Shown: in pieces, positions 16,370-26,970 of the stretch
How positions within the stretch are numbered: position 1 is the first letter of the stretch
How the letters are laid out: every line of letters starts with the position of its first letter
Source: Paraburkholderia unamae
GTDB taxonomy: Bacteria; Pseudomonadota; Gammaproteobacteria; Burkholderiales; Burkholderiaceae
NCBI RefSeq assembly: GCF_003268775.1
Contig: NZ_QLSU01000006.1
Span: 1 to 64,000, forward strand
Direction of reading: 5' to 3'
Length of the DNA: 64,000 nucleotides
Translations under genes and position numbers: made by a program
The notes under the pieces: model-generated
Told to the model about the DNA's origin: nothing
Database searches by the model: none
The model's input: only the letters and a program-made list of their open reading frames with translations

Positions 16370-17230
16370 ATGTCCATGATTCCGTTTCCCGTTCCCGTCG
16401 TGCCGTTCGGCCCTGGCAGCCAGGACGAGGGCGATGCGGTGCTCGACTATCTGCCGATGCCGCAAGGCATGCGCACCTATGTCGCGCCGTCGCTGCCTGA
16501 GCGCGCCGATGCGCGCTCGCTCGACGCCGCGCGCGGCGTGCTGCGCGAAGTATTGCGCGTGCTCGCGGCATACGAACCCGGCACGCCGCCCGAAGTGGTC
16601 GATCTCACGACCTGCGACGCGGCGGCGCTGCGCATTCTCAACGACGTGCTGGGCGAGGGCGAGGTCAGCGCGCGCGTCGACGACGCGCAGCGCGGCAGCG
16701 TTCTGATCCAGGAGACCGTGTTTACCGGGCTGTGGCGCGTGGTCGAGCCCGGCGGCGCGAGCGGGGCCGACCGCCTCGAAATCGGCGCGGCTCCGGCGCT
16801 TCTCGCGCGGCCCGCGCAGGGCACGCAGCCGATGGCGCCCTTGCCGGCGTTGCTGCCGCCGGGCGTGATGAACGCGCCTTCGATCCTGAGCGAGGTGCGC
16901 GATCACGTCGCGCGCTGGCGTGCCGGCGATGCGCCTCACGTTCTCAATCTGACGCTCCTGCCGTTGTCGCCGGGCGACGAGCAAATGATCGACGCCGTGC
17001 TGGGCGAGGGCGCGGTGCAGGTGCTCTCGCGCGGCTATGGAAATTGCCGCGTGGGCAGCACGGCGATCGCGAACTGCTGGCGCGTGGCCTATTTCAACTC
17101 GCAGGACACGCTGATCCTGAACACGATCGAGATCACCGATCTGCCGGAGGTCGTGCGCGCCGCGCCGGAAGACCTCGCGGATTCGCGCGAGCGGCTGGCC
17201 CAGTTGATCGAGTGGGTGGGCGAGGCGTGA
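16370..17230 (+). CDS. hoxQ: Hydrogenase small-subunit maturation protein, HupH/HyaF family
   Basis: A 286-residue cytoplasmic protein of the HoxQ/HupH/HyaF family, a partner of HoxO in processing and exporting the small subunit. Two similar halves are visible: LNDVLGEGEVSARV and IDAVLGEGAVQVLSRGYGNC, each followed by a Trp-containing strand (TGLWRVVE, NCWRVAYFN). The C-terminal NTIEITDLPEVVRAAPEDL is typical. The start is ATG 16370, giving the family length; the ribosome site is weak. It is 50 bases after hoxO and 2 bases before hoxR. Confidence 0.92.
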   Translation: MSMIPFPVPVVPFGPGSQDEGDAVLDYLPMPQGMRTYVAPSLPERADARSLDAARGVLREVLRVLAAYEPGTPPEVVDLTTCDAAALRILNDVLGEGEVSARVDDAQRGSVLIQETVFTGLWRVVEPGGASGADRLEIGAAPALLARPAQGTQPMAPLPALLPPGVMNAPSILSEVRDHVARWRAGDAPHVLNLTLLPLSPGDEQMIDAVLGEGAVQVLSRGYGNCRVGSTAIANCWRVAYFNSQDTLILNTIEITDLPEVVRAAPEDLADSRERLAQLIEWVGEA

Positions 17231-17232
17231 CG

Positions 17233-17466
17233 ATGGACGAGCGTACGAGGCAATTCGAGGGCAGCTATCTCGGCGACAGCAGCCGCATCGGGGCGCATAC
17301 GCGGCTCGAATGCAAGATCTGCTGGTGGATCTACGATCCCGAACAAGGCGACCCGGTGTGGCAGATTCCGCCGCACGTGCCCTTCGCGGCGCTGCCCGCG
17401 CACTGGCGCTGCCCCGTTTGCGACGGCGCGGCGGACCAGTTCATGGTGCTGGGGGACGCGGCTTGA
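17233..17466 (+). CDS. hoxR: Rubredoxin-type hydrogenase maturation protein
   Basis: A 77-residue rubredoxin with two iron-binding pairs, CKICWWIYDP (residues about 24-27) and CPVCDGAADQF (about 58-61). It differs from ordinary rubredoxin in the WWIYDPEQGDPVWQIPP segment. HoxR/HupI is needed for assembly of the O2-tolerance [4Fe-3S] cluster under air in homologous systems. It starts at ATG 17233; GTG 17227 would overlap hoxQ. Its stop overlaps the hoxT start. Confidence 0.95.
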   Translation: MDERTRQFEGSYLGDSSRIGAHTRLECKICWWIYDPEQGDPVWQIPPHVPFAALPAHWRCPVCDGAADQFMVLGDAA

Positions 17467-18038
17467 CCGCGCGCGCTGTCGTGCGAGATGCGGTGAGCGA
17501 TGCAGTGCAAGATGCGGCGCACGGCGATCCACGGGTGGCGGCGCTGGTCGCGCACTTCGAGACGGTCGCAAGCGGTGCGATGCGCGACATGCCGGTTGTG
17601 AATCGCGCGTTGCGCGTCGAAGCGATCGGCTTCGCGCCGAAGGCGGGCGAAGCCGGGGCGCGAGGCGCATGGCTTGGCGTGCTGATCACGCCGTGGTCGA
17701 TGAATCTGCTCTGGCTGCCCGGCGCGACGCAGGACTCGGCGCCATGTCCGCGCCCAGGCGGCAAAGCGTGCTTGCGCGTAGGCAACGTCGATTTCGAATG
17801 GATCGGCGCGCATGCGCAAGACGTGGGGGCGTATGCGTGCTGCTCGCTCTTTTCGCCGATGTTCGAATTCGCCGGGCAGGAGAGTGCCGCCGCGACCGCG
17901 CGGGCCGTGCTTGCGCAGTTGCGCGGCGCAGAAGGCGGCGGCCAGGGCGAGGGGAAGGACGACGCATCGGCCGTCGCGCCGCGCGCGTCGCGTCGCGCGT
18001 TCCTGTTGCGGCCGGGCGCGTTCGGGAGCGCTGCATGA
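17463..18038 (+). CDS. hoxT: Hydrogenase assembly chaperone, HupJ/HybE family
   Basis: A 191-residue protein of the HoxT/HupJ/HybE family, a chaperone thought to coordinate subunit maturation before Tat export. Signature segments are MRDMPVVNRALRVEAIGF, WLGVLITPWSMNLLWLPG and YACCSLFSPMFEF. The C-terminal 50 residues are Ala/Gly-rich and end in RRAFLLRPGAFGS. It starts with TTG 17463 in a TTGA overlap with the hoxR stop; no later start keeps the conserved N-terminus. Confidence 0.9.
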   Translation: MTARAVVRDAVSDAVQDAAHGDPRVAALVAHFETVASGAMRDMPVVNRALRVEAIGFAPKAGEAGARGAWLGVLITPWSMNLLWLPGATQDSAPCPRPGGKACLRVGNVDFEWIGAHAQDVGAYACCSLFSPMFEFAGQESAAATARAVLAQLRGAEGGGQGEGKDDASAVAPRASRRAFLLRPGAFGSAA

Positions 18039-19135
18039 GCGCGGCGACACCGGCCGCGTTGGCTGCGCTGGCCGGGCAGTACCGGGTGCGCCCCGGTCGG
18101 CCGGACAGCATCGCGGGTGGCCGTCCGCCGCTCGCCGCCGCGCTGCTGCGCGGGCAACCGGCGGCAAGCGCCGCGTCGCGGCTTTCGGCGCTGTTTGCGC
18201 TGTGCGGACTCGCGCACAGGCTCTGCGCGGAACTTGCGGTCGGCGCGGCGGGCGCTTCCGTCGAGCACGAGCGGGAGGACGACGCGAACGCGGCTCATGC
18301 CGCGATGCTCACGCGCGAGACGCTCGCCGTGCATCTGCGCTGCATCTGGACCGACTGGCCCGTGCGGCTGGCCGCCGCCGCGCCGCATAGGCCGCCTGAT
18401 GTCGGAACGGCGGTCGAAGCGGCAGGCGCGCCCGAATGGGTGGAGCGGCATGTTCTCGGCAAGCCCGCGCGCCAGTGGCTCGCGCACTGGACGGACGATC
18501 CGCGCGGTTGCCTGAGCGCCTGGAGCGCGCGGGCCGAGACGTTCCCGGCCCGGTTGCTGGCGGACTGCCGCGCCTATGCCGATACGACGCGTGCCTCGCC
18601 GCGGCCGCTCGTGATCGACGAAGCGCGGTTGAGCGAACTGGCCACGGCGATTGCCGGGAGTCCCGCTTTCGCGCAAGCGCCCTTGCAGCACGGCCTGCCC
18701 GCGGAGACCGGCGTGTGGACGCGTAGCGACGATCCGCGCGCGCTGGACTACGATACGCCCTGGCTGCGGCTTGGCGCGCGCGTCGCGGACGTGGCCCGGC
18801 TGGTGGCGGGCAGCGGCGGCGCAGGCGCGCTGCGCTTTGGCGCGCGGACCTGCGCGCCCGGCGAGGCGATCGGCTGGTGCGAGATGGCGCGCGGCGTGCT
18901 GGTTCATTGGGTGCGGCTCGCGCCGGACGATGCCGGGTTCGACGACATCCGCATCGAGGACTACCGCGTGGTCGCGCCGACCGAGTGGAATTTCCACCGC
19001 CAGGGCACGCTCGCGCAAGCCTTGTCGCGGCTCGACCCCGCGCCGGATGACGGCGCGCTGGCCGCGCGCACCGGCGTGTGGATGGGCGCGTTCGATCCGT
19101 GTATCGCCTATACGGTCGACACGGACGGCGCGTGA
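18035..19135 (+). CDS. hoxV: Hydrogenase large-subunit-like maturation protein, HupK family
   Basis: A 366-residue relative of [NiFe] large subunits that has lost the Ni ligands. HoxV/HupK is proposed to act as a scaffold for the Fe(CN)2CO unit before it reaches HoxG. LVHWVRLAP, IEDYRVVAPTEWNF and the C-terminal GAFDPCIAYTV mirror the end of large subunits, but only one Cys of the DPCxxC motif remains. FALCGLAHRLCAE near residue 60 replaces the L1 motif. It starts at ATG 18035 in an ATGA overlap with hoxT. Confidence 0.9.
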   Translation: MSAATPAALAALAGQYRVRPGRPDSIAGGRPPLAAALLRGQPAASAASRLSALFALCGLAHRLCAELAVGAAGASVEHEREDDANAAHAAMLTRETLAVHLRCIWTDWPVRLAAAAPHRPPDVGTAVEAAGAPEWVERHVLGKPARQWLAHWTDDPRGCLSAWSARAETFPARLLADCRAYADTTRASPRPLVIDEARLSELATAIAGSPAFAQAPLQHGLPAETGVWTRSDDPRALDYDTPWLRLGARVADVARLVAGSGGAGALRFGARTCAPGEAIGWCEMARGVLVHWVRLAPDDAGFDDIRIEDYRVVAPTEWNFHRQGTLAQALSRLDPAPDDGALAARTGVWMGAFDPCIAYTVDTDGA

Positions 19136-19183
19136 GTGCAGCGCGATGAAACGAAGCATGGAATACCGGGCGGGACCCACGAT

Positions 19184-19531
19184 ATGCATGAAGTAAGCCT
19201 GGCCGGCGGCGTGCTGGCATCGGTCGAAGCGGCCGCCGAGCGCGAGCGCTTTGTCCGCGTGAAGGTGCTGAGGCTCGAAGTCGGGCGCCTCGCGGGCGTC
19301 GAGGTCGAGGCGCTGCGCTTCGCCCTCGAAGCGATCGCCCCCGGCACCTGCCTCGCCGGCGCGCGCGTCGAGATCGAGGAACCCGCGGGCAGCGCGTGGT
19401 GCATGAACTGCAACGCGACCGTGCCGCTGGCCGCGCGGGGTGAGCCCTGCGCGCATTGCGGCGGCTACTGGCTCCAGCCGAACGGCGGCACGGCGCTGCG
19501 CATCGTCGACCTGATCGTCGACGATGCCTGA
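19184..19531 (+). CDS. hypA: Nickel insertion protein HypA
   Basis: HypA hands Ni2+ to the large subunit together with HypB. It is 115 residues. The N-terminal MHEVSL provides the Ni site (Met1, His2, Glu3), which fixes the start at ATG 19184 rather than the upstream GTG. The zinc site is formed by CMNC (about residue 73) and CAHC (about 90). The gene is 48 bases after hoxV and eight bases downstream overlaps nothing but the hypB leader. Normal length and all key residues present. Confidence 0.96.
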   Translation: MHEVSLAGGVLASVEAAAERERFVRVKVLRLEVGRLAGVEVEALRFALEAIAPGTCLAGARVEIEEPAGSAWCMNCNATVPLAARGEPCAHCGGYWLQPNGGTALRIVDLIVDDA

Positions 19532-19562
19532 CAATCATCGGATTAGCGCAAGGAGAAGCAAC

Positions 19563-20683
<1,121 letters not shown>

Positions 20684-20687
<4 letters not shown>

Positions 20688-21859
20688 CGGCGCGTGTGCA
20701 GCATCTGCCGCATGCCCTCGGCGATCAGACGGTGCTCGCCACGGGCGCGTGGCTGAAGAACGCCGCGTGCGTGTGCATCGGCGGCGAGGTGCACTGGTCG
20801 CCGCTGCACGGCGATCTCGACGACCCGGCGCACTGCGTGGCGCTCGATGCGTCGGTGGCCGCGCTCGTCGAGACCGCCGCGCGCGCGGGGCGGCCCGTGC
20901 GCGCGATCGCGCACGATCTGCATCCCGACTTCTACAGCACGCGCGTCGCGCTCGAATGGGGCGAGCGGCTCGGTGTGCCGACCGTCGCCGTCCAGCATCA
21001 TCACGCGCACATCGGCGCGGTGGCGGCCGAGCACGGGCTGAACGAGCCCGTCGTCGGGCTTGCGCTCGACGGTGTGGGCCTGGGCACGGACGGCGCCGCG
21101 TGGGGCGGCGAACTGCTGGAAGTGGCGCCCGCCGGCTGGCGGCGCCTCGGCAGTCTCATGCCGCTTGCGCTGCCCGGCGGCGACGTCGCGGCGCGCGAGC
21201 CCTGGCGCATGGCCGCCGCCGCCTTGCACGCGCTCGGGCGCAGCGACGAAATCGAGCCGCGCCTTGCGGCCGCCGTGGGCGAGAGCGCCGCGCGCACGGT
21301 CGGTGTCATGCTCGCGCGCGGCCTCAATTGCCCGCCGAGCACCGGCGCGGGTCGCTGGTTCGACGCGGCGGCGGGACTGCTCGGCGTGTGCCTGCGCCAG
21401 CGCGCCGAAGCCGAGGCGGCCATCGCGCTCGAACGGCTCGCAAGCGGCTACCTCGTCGCGCACGAGGCTCCCGCCGTGGCGGGCCTGTGGCGAGTCGCGG
21501 ACAACGGCGAGCTCGACCTGCGCGCGCTCCTCGCCGAGTTGCTGACGCTCGCGGACGCGGGCGAAGCCGCGCGCGGCGCGGCCGTTTTTCATCTTGCGCT
21601 GGCCGAGGCGCTCGCCCACTGGGCCGCGCACGCCGCGCAGGGGCGCGCCGTGCTGTTGGGCGGCGGCTGCTTTGCGAACCGGCTGCTCACCGCGCGCCTG
21701 CGCGAGTCGCTCGCGGCGCGCGTGGTGCGCACCCTCATGCCCGAGACGGTGCCCTGCGGCGACGCGGGCCTGGCGCTCGGCCAGGCCTGGGTTGCCGCAA
21801 ACGATCCGCAGGTGTTATCCCTTCCCACGACCGCACGAGGAGTCAGCGCATGTGCCTAG
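20684..21859 (+). CDS. hypF: Short-form HypF: Kae1-like carbamoyltransferase half only
   Basis: HypF makes the carbamoyl group that HypE turns into the Fe cyanide ligands. Full-length HypF (about 750 residues) has acylphosphatase, zinc-finger, YrdC-like and Kae1-like domains. This protein has 391 residues and only the last. Visible are [20 protein letters not shown] near the start, the metal-binding [15 protein letters not shown] near residue 105, [18 protein letters not shown], and [12 protein letters not shown] near 325. The start ATG 20684 overlaps hypB (ATGA), and nothing upstream encodes the missing domains. As I recall, C. necator HypF1 is similarly short and a full HypF2 exists elsewhere; here the missing modules may be encoded outside the window or be supplied by another protein. 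Confidence 0.92.
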
Positions 21860-22116
21860 CCATTCCCGCACGGCTCATCGAATGGTCCGACGCCGAAACC
21901 GGTGTCGTCGATCTCGGGGGCGTGCGCAAGACGGTGTCGCTCGCGCTCGTGCCCGACGCGCGCCCAGGCGATTACGTGATCGTGCACGTCGGCTTCGCGC
22001 TGGGCGTGATCGACCCCGAAGAGGCCGAGCGCACGCTCGCGCTGTTCGGCGAGGTCGCCCAGTCGCTTGGCGAGGCGCATGACGCGTCCGTCGCGCAACC
22101 CGGAGCCGCGCAATGA
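21850..22116 (+). CDS. hypC: Hydrogenase assembly chaperone HypC
   Basis: An 88-residue HypC, the small chaperone that with HypD carries the iron while CN and CO are attached. The N-terminal MCLAIPARL has the essential Cys2; GDYVIVHVGFALGVIDPEEA is the family core. It starts at ATG 21850, ten bases inside the hypF end, and overlaps hypD by an ATGA. It is shorter than HoxL, which serves the membrane-bound enzyme specifically. Confidence 0.96.
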   Translation: MCLAIPARLIEWSDAETGVVDLGGVRKTVSLALVPDARPGDYVIVHVGFALGVIDPEEAERTLALFGEVAQSLGEAHDASVAQPGAAQ

Positions 22117-23249
22117 AATACGTCGACGAATTCCGCGACGGCGAAATCGCCGCGCGCATTGCCGGGCGCATCGAGGCGGAGACGCAGACCGGGCGCCGTT
22201 ACCACTTCATGGAGTTCTGCGGCGGTCATACGCACGCGATCTCCCGCTACGGCGTGGCCGATCTCCTGCCTGACAACGTGCGGATGATCCACGGTCCAGG
22301 CTGCCCGGTTTGTGTGCTGCCGATCGGGCGCATCGATCTGGCGATTCGCCTCGCGCTCGAACACGGCGTGATCCTGTGCACCTATGGCGACACGATGCGC
22401 GTGCCCGCCTCGGACGGCCTGTCGCTCCAGCGGGCCAAGGCGCGCGGTGCGGACATCCGCATGGTGTATTCGCCGCGCGACGCGCTGCGCATCGCACGCG
22501 AGCATCCGGAGCGCGAGGTCGTTTTTTTCGCCATCGGCTTCGAGACCACCACGCCGCCCACGGCGCTCGTCGTGCGCGAGGCGGCGGCGAGCGGCGCGGA
22601 GAACTTCAGTGTGCTGTGCTGCCATGTGCTCACGCCCGCCGCGATCACGCATCTGCTCGCCGCGCCGTCCGTCGACGCGAACGCGGTGCCGCTCGACGGC
22701 TTCGTCGGCCCCGCGCACGTGAGCATCGTGATCGGCTCCGCGCCTTATGAGGCTTTCGCGCAGGGGTATCGCAAGCCGGTCGTGATCGCCGGTTTCGAGC
22801 CGCTCGACGTGATGCAGGCGATCCTCATGCTCGTGCGCCAGGTCAACGACGGCCGCGCCGAAGTGGAGAACGAATTCGCGCGCGCCGTCACGCGCACGGG
22901 CAATGCGGCCGCGCAGGCGCTCATGCAGGACGTGTTCGAAACGCGCGAGTCATTCGAATGGCGCGGCTTGGGCGAGGTCCCGGCGAGCGCGCTGCGCATT
23001 CGCCCGAAGTACGCGCGCTACGACGCGGAAAGCCGCTACGAACTCGCCTACCGGCCCGTCGCCGATCATCGCAAGTGCGAGTGCGGGACGATCCTGCGCG
23101 GTCTCAAGCACCCGCGCGACTGCACGCTGTTCGGCACCGTCTGCACGCCCGAGAATCCCATGGGCTCGTGCATGGTGTCGAGCGAAGGCGCGTGCGCCGC
23201 GCACTACTCTTATGGTCGTTTCAAGGATATCCCGGTCGTCGCAGCATGA
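22113..23249 (+). CDS. hypD: Iron-cyanide assembly protein HypD
   Basis: HypD is the [4Fe-4S] scaffold on which Fe(CN)2CO is built with HypC. It is 378 residues. Redox/iron Cys are in GPGCPVCVLP near residue 70 and IGFETTTPPTA near 145. The cluster Cys are in the C-terminal KCECGTILRG, RDCTLFGTVCTPENP and GSCMVSSEGACAAHY. The start is ATG 22113 in an ATGA overlap. All expected motifs are intact. Confidence 0.97.
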   Translation: MKYVDEFRDGEIAARIAGRIEAETQTGRRYHFMEFCGGHTHAISRYGVADLLPDNVRMIHGPGCPVCVLPIGRIDLAIRLALEHGVILCTYGDTMRVPASDGLSLQRAKARGADIRMVYSPRDALRIAREHPEREVVFFAIGFETTTPPTALVVREAAASGAENFSVLCCHVLTPAAITHLLAAPSVDANAVPLDGFVGPAHVSIVIGSAPYEAFAQGYRKPVVIAGFEPLDVMQAILMLVRQVNDGRAEVENEFARAVTRTGNAAAQALMQDVFETRESFEWRGLGEVPASALRIRPKYARYDAESRYELAYRPVADHRKCECGTILRGLKHPRDCTLFGTVCTPENPMGSCMVSSEGACAAHYSYGRFKDIPVVAA

Positions 23250-24322
23250 GCCCAGCCCAACCCTCTCCGGTCAAGCCCGCCTACGTGCGGCCCCTGAACT
23301 TTCGCGACGGCCGCATCGACATGGGCCACGGCGCGGGCGGGCGCGCGTCGGCGCAACTGATCCGCGAACTGTTCGTCGCGGCCTTCGATAACGAGTGGCT
23401 GCGCCAGGGCAACGACCAGGCCGCGTTCGCGCCGCTCGCGCCCGGCCCCGGCGAGCGCATGGTGATGGCCACCGACGCGCACGTTGTCTCGCCGCTGTTC
23501 TTCCCGGGCGGCGATATCGGCAGCCTTTCCGTGCACGGCACCGTCAACGACGTCGCAATGGCGGGCGCGCGGCCTTCGTATCTCAGCGCGAGCTTCATCC
23601 TGGAGGAAGGCTTCCCGCTGGCGGACCTGCGCCGCATCGTCGAGTCGATGGCCGCGGCGTCGCGCGCGTGCGGCGTGCCGATCGTGACGGGCGACACCAA
23701 GATCGTCGAGCGCGGCAAGGGCGATGGCGTGTTCATCACCACGACCGGCATCGGCGTCGTGCCCGCGGGCATTCATATCGACGGCTCGCAGGCGCGGCCC
23801 GGCGACGTCGTGCTGCTCTCGGGCACGATCGGCGAGCATGGCGTGGCGATCATGTCGCAACGCGAGGGCCTGGGCTTCGAAACGGAGATCCGCTCGGACA
23901 GCGCCGCGCTGCACACGCTCGTGGCGGACATGCTCGCCGTCGCGCCCGGTGTGCGCGTGCTGCGCGACCCCACGCGCGGCGGGCTTGCCACCACCCTCAA
24001 CGAGATCGCCGGCCAGTCGGGCGTCGGGATGCGCATTCAGGAGCGCGCGATTCCCGTGCTGCCGCAAGTCGATGCGGCGTGTGAGCTGCTGGGCCTCGAT
24101 CCGCTTTATGTCGCCAACGAAGGCAAGCTGGTCGCGATCTGCGCAAGCGACGACGCGCCGCCACTGCTCGAAGCCATGCGCGCGCATCCGTTGGGCGCGG
24201 CGGCGGCGCGCATCGGCGAAGTGGTCGAGGACGCGCACGGCTTCGTGCAGATCGAGACGAAATTCGGCGGCCGGCGCATTGCCGACTGGCTCTCGGGCGA
24301 ACAACTGCCGCGGATCTGCTGA
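23246..24322 (+). CDS. hypE: Carbamoyl dehydratase HypE
   Basis: HypE receives the carbamoyl group from HypF on its C-terminal Cys and dehydrates it with ATP to a thiocyanate, the source of the Fe cyanides. It is 358 residues of the PurM-like family. [17 protein letters not shown] near residue 26, [13 protein letters not shown] near 95 and [14 protein letters not shown] near 240 are typical. It ends PRIC, the required terminal Cys. It starts at ATG 23246 in an ATGA overlap with hypD. The next gene is hoxA after 55 bases; hypX, found here in C. necator, is absent. Confidence 0.97.
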   Translation: MSPAQPSPVKPAYVRPLNFRDGRIDMGHGAGGRASAQLIRELFVAAFDNEWLRQGNDQAAFAPLAPGPGERMVMATDAHVVSPLFFPGGDIGSLSVHGTVNDVAMAGARPSYLSASFILEEGFPLADLRRIVESMAAASRACGVPIVTGDTKIVERGKGDGVFITTTGIGVVPAGIHIDGSQARPGDVVLLSGTIGEHGVAIMSQREGLGFETEIRSDSAALHTLVADMLAVAPGVRVLRDPTRGGLATTLNEIAGQSGVGMRIQERAIPVLPQVDAACELLGLDPLYVANEGKLVAICASDDAPPLLEAMRAHPLGAAAARIGEVVEDAHGFVQIETKFGGRRIADWLSGEQLPRIC

Positions 24323-24377
24323 TCCTGTTTGCCTCGATGACGCCGGTGGTGACGATAAGTATCGGGAGACTCAAGGT

Positions 24378-25949
24378 ATGATTGCGGATCGTCCGCCCTC
24401 CAGTCGCGTTGCGCTCGCGGGGAGCCCTGAAAGACCGGTTCCCCACGGCTTCGATCAAGCAATGAGTTCGCCCGTCCCCGCCAGTCCCGCCACGCTCCCG
24501 CTGCGCCAGCCCGCCACCGTGCTTGTCGTCGACGACGAGCCGCGCTTGCAGGAGACGACCCGGCGCGTGCTGGACGACGAGTTCGAGGTGTTGACGGCGG
24601 GCTCCGCCGACGAGGCGCGCGCGATCCTCCAGGAGCGCGCCGTCTCCGTGATCCTGTGCGACCAGCGCATGCCGGGGCAGACGGGCGTCGAATTCCTGTG
24701 CGAGGTGCGCGAGACCTGGCCCGACGTCGTGCGCATCATCGTCTCGGGCTACACCGATTCGGAAGACATCGTCGCGGGCATCAACCGGGCGGGCATCCAC
24801 CAGTTCATCCTCAAGCCCTGGTTGCCCGATCACCTGATCGATACCGTGCGCCAGGCCGCCGAGGCCCAGTCGCTCCAGCACGACATGCGCCGCCTCGATC
24901 TCGAACTGCGCGGCAGCGTTCCGCTGTTGCGGCGGCGCAGCCATGAAAAGCTCGCGCGCGTGCAAAGCGAGTTCGGTTTCGATTCGATCGTGCGCTCGCC
25001 GGGCAGCCCGCTCGACCCGGTCTGCGTGCTCGCCGCGAAGCTTGCGCGCTACGACCTGTCGCTGCTCATTCTCGGCGAATCGGGCACGGGCAAGGAACTG
25101 CTCGCGCGCGCGATCCATTACGCGAGCCCGCGCGCGGCGGGGCCCTTCGTGGTCGAGAACTGCGCGGCCGTGGCCGACACGCTGCTCGAATCGGAACTGT
25201 TCGGCCACAAGCGCGGCGCGTTCACGGGCGCGTTCCAGGATCACACGGGCCTGTTCCAGCAGGCCAACGGCGGCACGATTTTCCTCGACGAGATCGGCGA
25301 CATGTCGCTCTCGTTCCAGGTCAAGCTGCTGCGCGTGCTCCAGGAAGGCGAGGTGCGTCCCGTGGGCTCCACGCGCGCGGTGCCGGTGGACGTGCGCGTG
25401 ATCGCCGCGACGCATCGCGACCTGGAACGCGAGGTCGAAGCGGGACGGTTTCGCGAGGACCTGTACTATCGGATTGCGACCGCGACGCTCTCGATGCCCC
25501 CGCTGCGCGAGCGCAGCGGCGACCTGGTGCCGATCGCGCAGAAGCTGCTTCAGGACATTGCCGGTCAGGTTCCGCAGCGCGGCGGGCTGGCGTTCGCGGG
25601 CAACGCGCTGGCCGTGCTGCTCAGCTATCCGTGGCCGGGCAATATCCGCGAGCTGCGCAACGAAATCTACCGGGCGGTGGCGCTGAGCGACGACGACCTG
25701 ATCCGCGCGGACGCGTTTTCGCCGAAGGTGCTGCGCGGGCAGCCCGCCACGCCGGGCGCCTCCGGCATGGTCATGCATGCGACGACCGGCACCCTGCAAG
25801 AACGACTCGACGCGATGGAGGCCATGTTGATCAAGGAAGCGCTGTTGCGGCACCGCTGGAACAGGACGCGTGTTGCCGCCGAACTGGGTCTCTCGCGCGC
25901 CGGGCTGCGGCAGAAGATGCAGCGCTTCGGGCTGGAGGAGCGCACATGA
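24378..25949 (+). CDS. hoxA: NtrC-family activator of hydrogenase genes
   Basis: HoxA activates the sigma-54 hox promoter, answering to HoxJ. It is 523 residues from ATG 24378 (GGGAG upstream), or 495 from ATG 24462; the extra N-terminus is unconserved. The receiver domain has [14 protein letters not shown] and the phospho-acceptor Asp in [11 protein letters not shown]. The AAA+ domain has [22 protein letters not shown] (the sigma-54 contact loop) and [14 protein letters not shown] Fis-type helix-turn-helix ends it ([17 protein letters not shown]). In C. necator the unphosphorylated form is the active one. It overlaps hoxB by ATGA. Confidence 0.96.
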   Translation: MIADRPPSSRVALAGSPERPVPHGFDQAMSSPVPASPATLPLRQPATVLVVDDEPRLQETTRRVLDDEFEVLTAGSADEARAILQERAVSVILCDQRMPGQTGVEFLCEVRETWPDVVRIIVSGYTDSEDIVAGINRAGIHQFILKPWLPDHLIDTVRQAAEAQSLQHDMRRLDLELRGSVPLLRRRSHEKLARVQSEFGFDSIVRSPGSPLDPVCVLAAKLARYDLSLLILGESGTGKELLARAIHYASPRAAGPFVVENCAAVADTLLESELFGHKRGAFTGAFQDHTGLFQQANGGTIFLDEIGDMSLSFQVKLLRVLQEGEVRPVGSTRAVPVDVRVIAATHRDLEREVEAGRFREDLYYRIATATLSMPPLRERSGDLVPIAQKLLQDIAGQVPQRGGLAFAGNALAVLLSYPWPGNIRELRNEIYRAVALSDDDLIRADAFSPKVLRGQPATPGASGMVMHATTGTLQERLDAMEAMLIKEALLRHRWNRTRVAAELGLSRAGLRQKMQRFGLEERT

Positions 25950-26965
25950 GCACGGCGGCAACGGGCGCGTTCAACGTGCTGTGGCTCCAGTCGGGCGGCT
26001 GCGGCGGCTGCAACATGTCGCTGCTGTGCGCCGATACGGTCGATTTCGCGGGTACGCTCGTGCGCGCGGGCATCCACGTGCTGTGGCATCCGTCGCTGTC
26101 GGTCGAAACGGGCGCCGAGGCGCAGACCATCCTCCAAGCCTGCCTTGACGGCGAGATCGAACTGCACGCGCTGTGCGTGGAAGGCGCGATGCTACGCGGT
26201 CCTAACGGTACGGGGCGCTTTCACGTGCTCGCGGGCACCGGCGTGCCGATGATCGACTGGGTTGAGCGGCTTGCGCAGGTCGCGCACTACACGGTGGCGA
26301 TCGGCACGTGTGCGGCGTTTGGCGGCATCAGCGCGGGCGGGGCGAATCACACCGAGGCGTGCGGCCTCCAGTTCGACGGCGAGCGGCCCGGCGGCCTGCT
26401 CAGGCAGGCTTACCGGTCGCGCCGCGGCCTGCCGGTCGTCAACGTCGCGGGCTGCCCCACGCATCCCGAATGGGTGCTCGACACGCTTGCAAGCCTGTCG
26501 ATGAACCTGCTCGATGCAACGGGGCTCGACGCGCTCAACCGGCCGCGCTTCTACGCCGATCAGCTCGTTCATCATGGTTGCACGCGCAACGAGTTCTACG
26601 AATACAAGGCGAGCGCCGAAAAGCCCTCCGACCTCGGCTGCATGATGGAGCACATGGGCTGCAAGGGCACGCAGGCGCACGCCGACTGCAATACGCGCTT
26701 GTGGAACGGCGACGGCTCGTGTACGCGCGGCGGCTACGCGTGCATCAACTGCACCGAGCCGGGCTTCGAGGAACCGGGCCACCCGTTCCATCAGACGCCG
26801 AAGATCGCGGGCATTCCGATCGGCTTGCCGAGCGACATGCCCAAGGCCTGGTTCGTCGCGCTGGCTTCGCTTTCGAAGGCCGCGACACCGAAGCGCGTGC
26901 GCGAGAATGCGACGGCGGATCACACGAAAGTGCCGCCCGCCGTGCGCTCTACCGTGCGCAAGTAG
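25946..26965 (+). CDS. hoxB: H2-sensing regulatory hydrogenase small subunit
   Basis: HoxB is the FeS subunit of the cytoplasmic H2 sensor (group 2b [NiFe] hydrogenase), 339 residues. It lacks a Tat signal, beginning [20 protein letters not shown]. Proximal-cluster Cys are in [10 protein letters not shown] and IGTCAAFGG; further clusters are in [22 protein letters not shown] and [10 protein letters not shown]. The extra cysteines of HoxK are missing, as expected for the sensor. The C-terminal 35 residues (Lys/Arg-rich) probably mediate assembly with HoxJ. It is six bases from hoxC. Confidence 0.97.
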   Translation: MSTAATGAFNVLWLQSGGCGGCNMSLLCADTVDFAGTLVRAGIHVLWHPSLSVETGAEAQTILQACLDGEIELHALCVEGAMLRGPNGTGRFHVLAGTGVPMIDWVERLAQVAHYTVAIGTCAAFGGISAGGANHTEACGLQFDGERPGGLLRQAYRSRRGLPVVNVAGCPTHPEWVLDTLASLSMNLLDATGLDALNRPRFYADQLVHHGCTRNEFYEYKASAEKPSDLGCMMEHMGCKGTQAHADCNTRLWNGDGSCTRGGYACINCTEPGFEEPGHPFHQTPKIAGIPIGLPSDMPKAWFVALASLSKAATPKRVRENATADHTKVPPAVRSTVRK

Positions 26966-26970
26966 GCCCC

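Noticed and set aside
23997..25961. A 654-codon open frame antisense to hypE and hoxA
   Set aside because: It spans two unrelated genes on the opposite strand and shows no domain signature.
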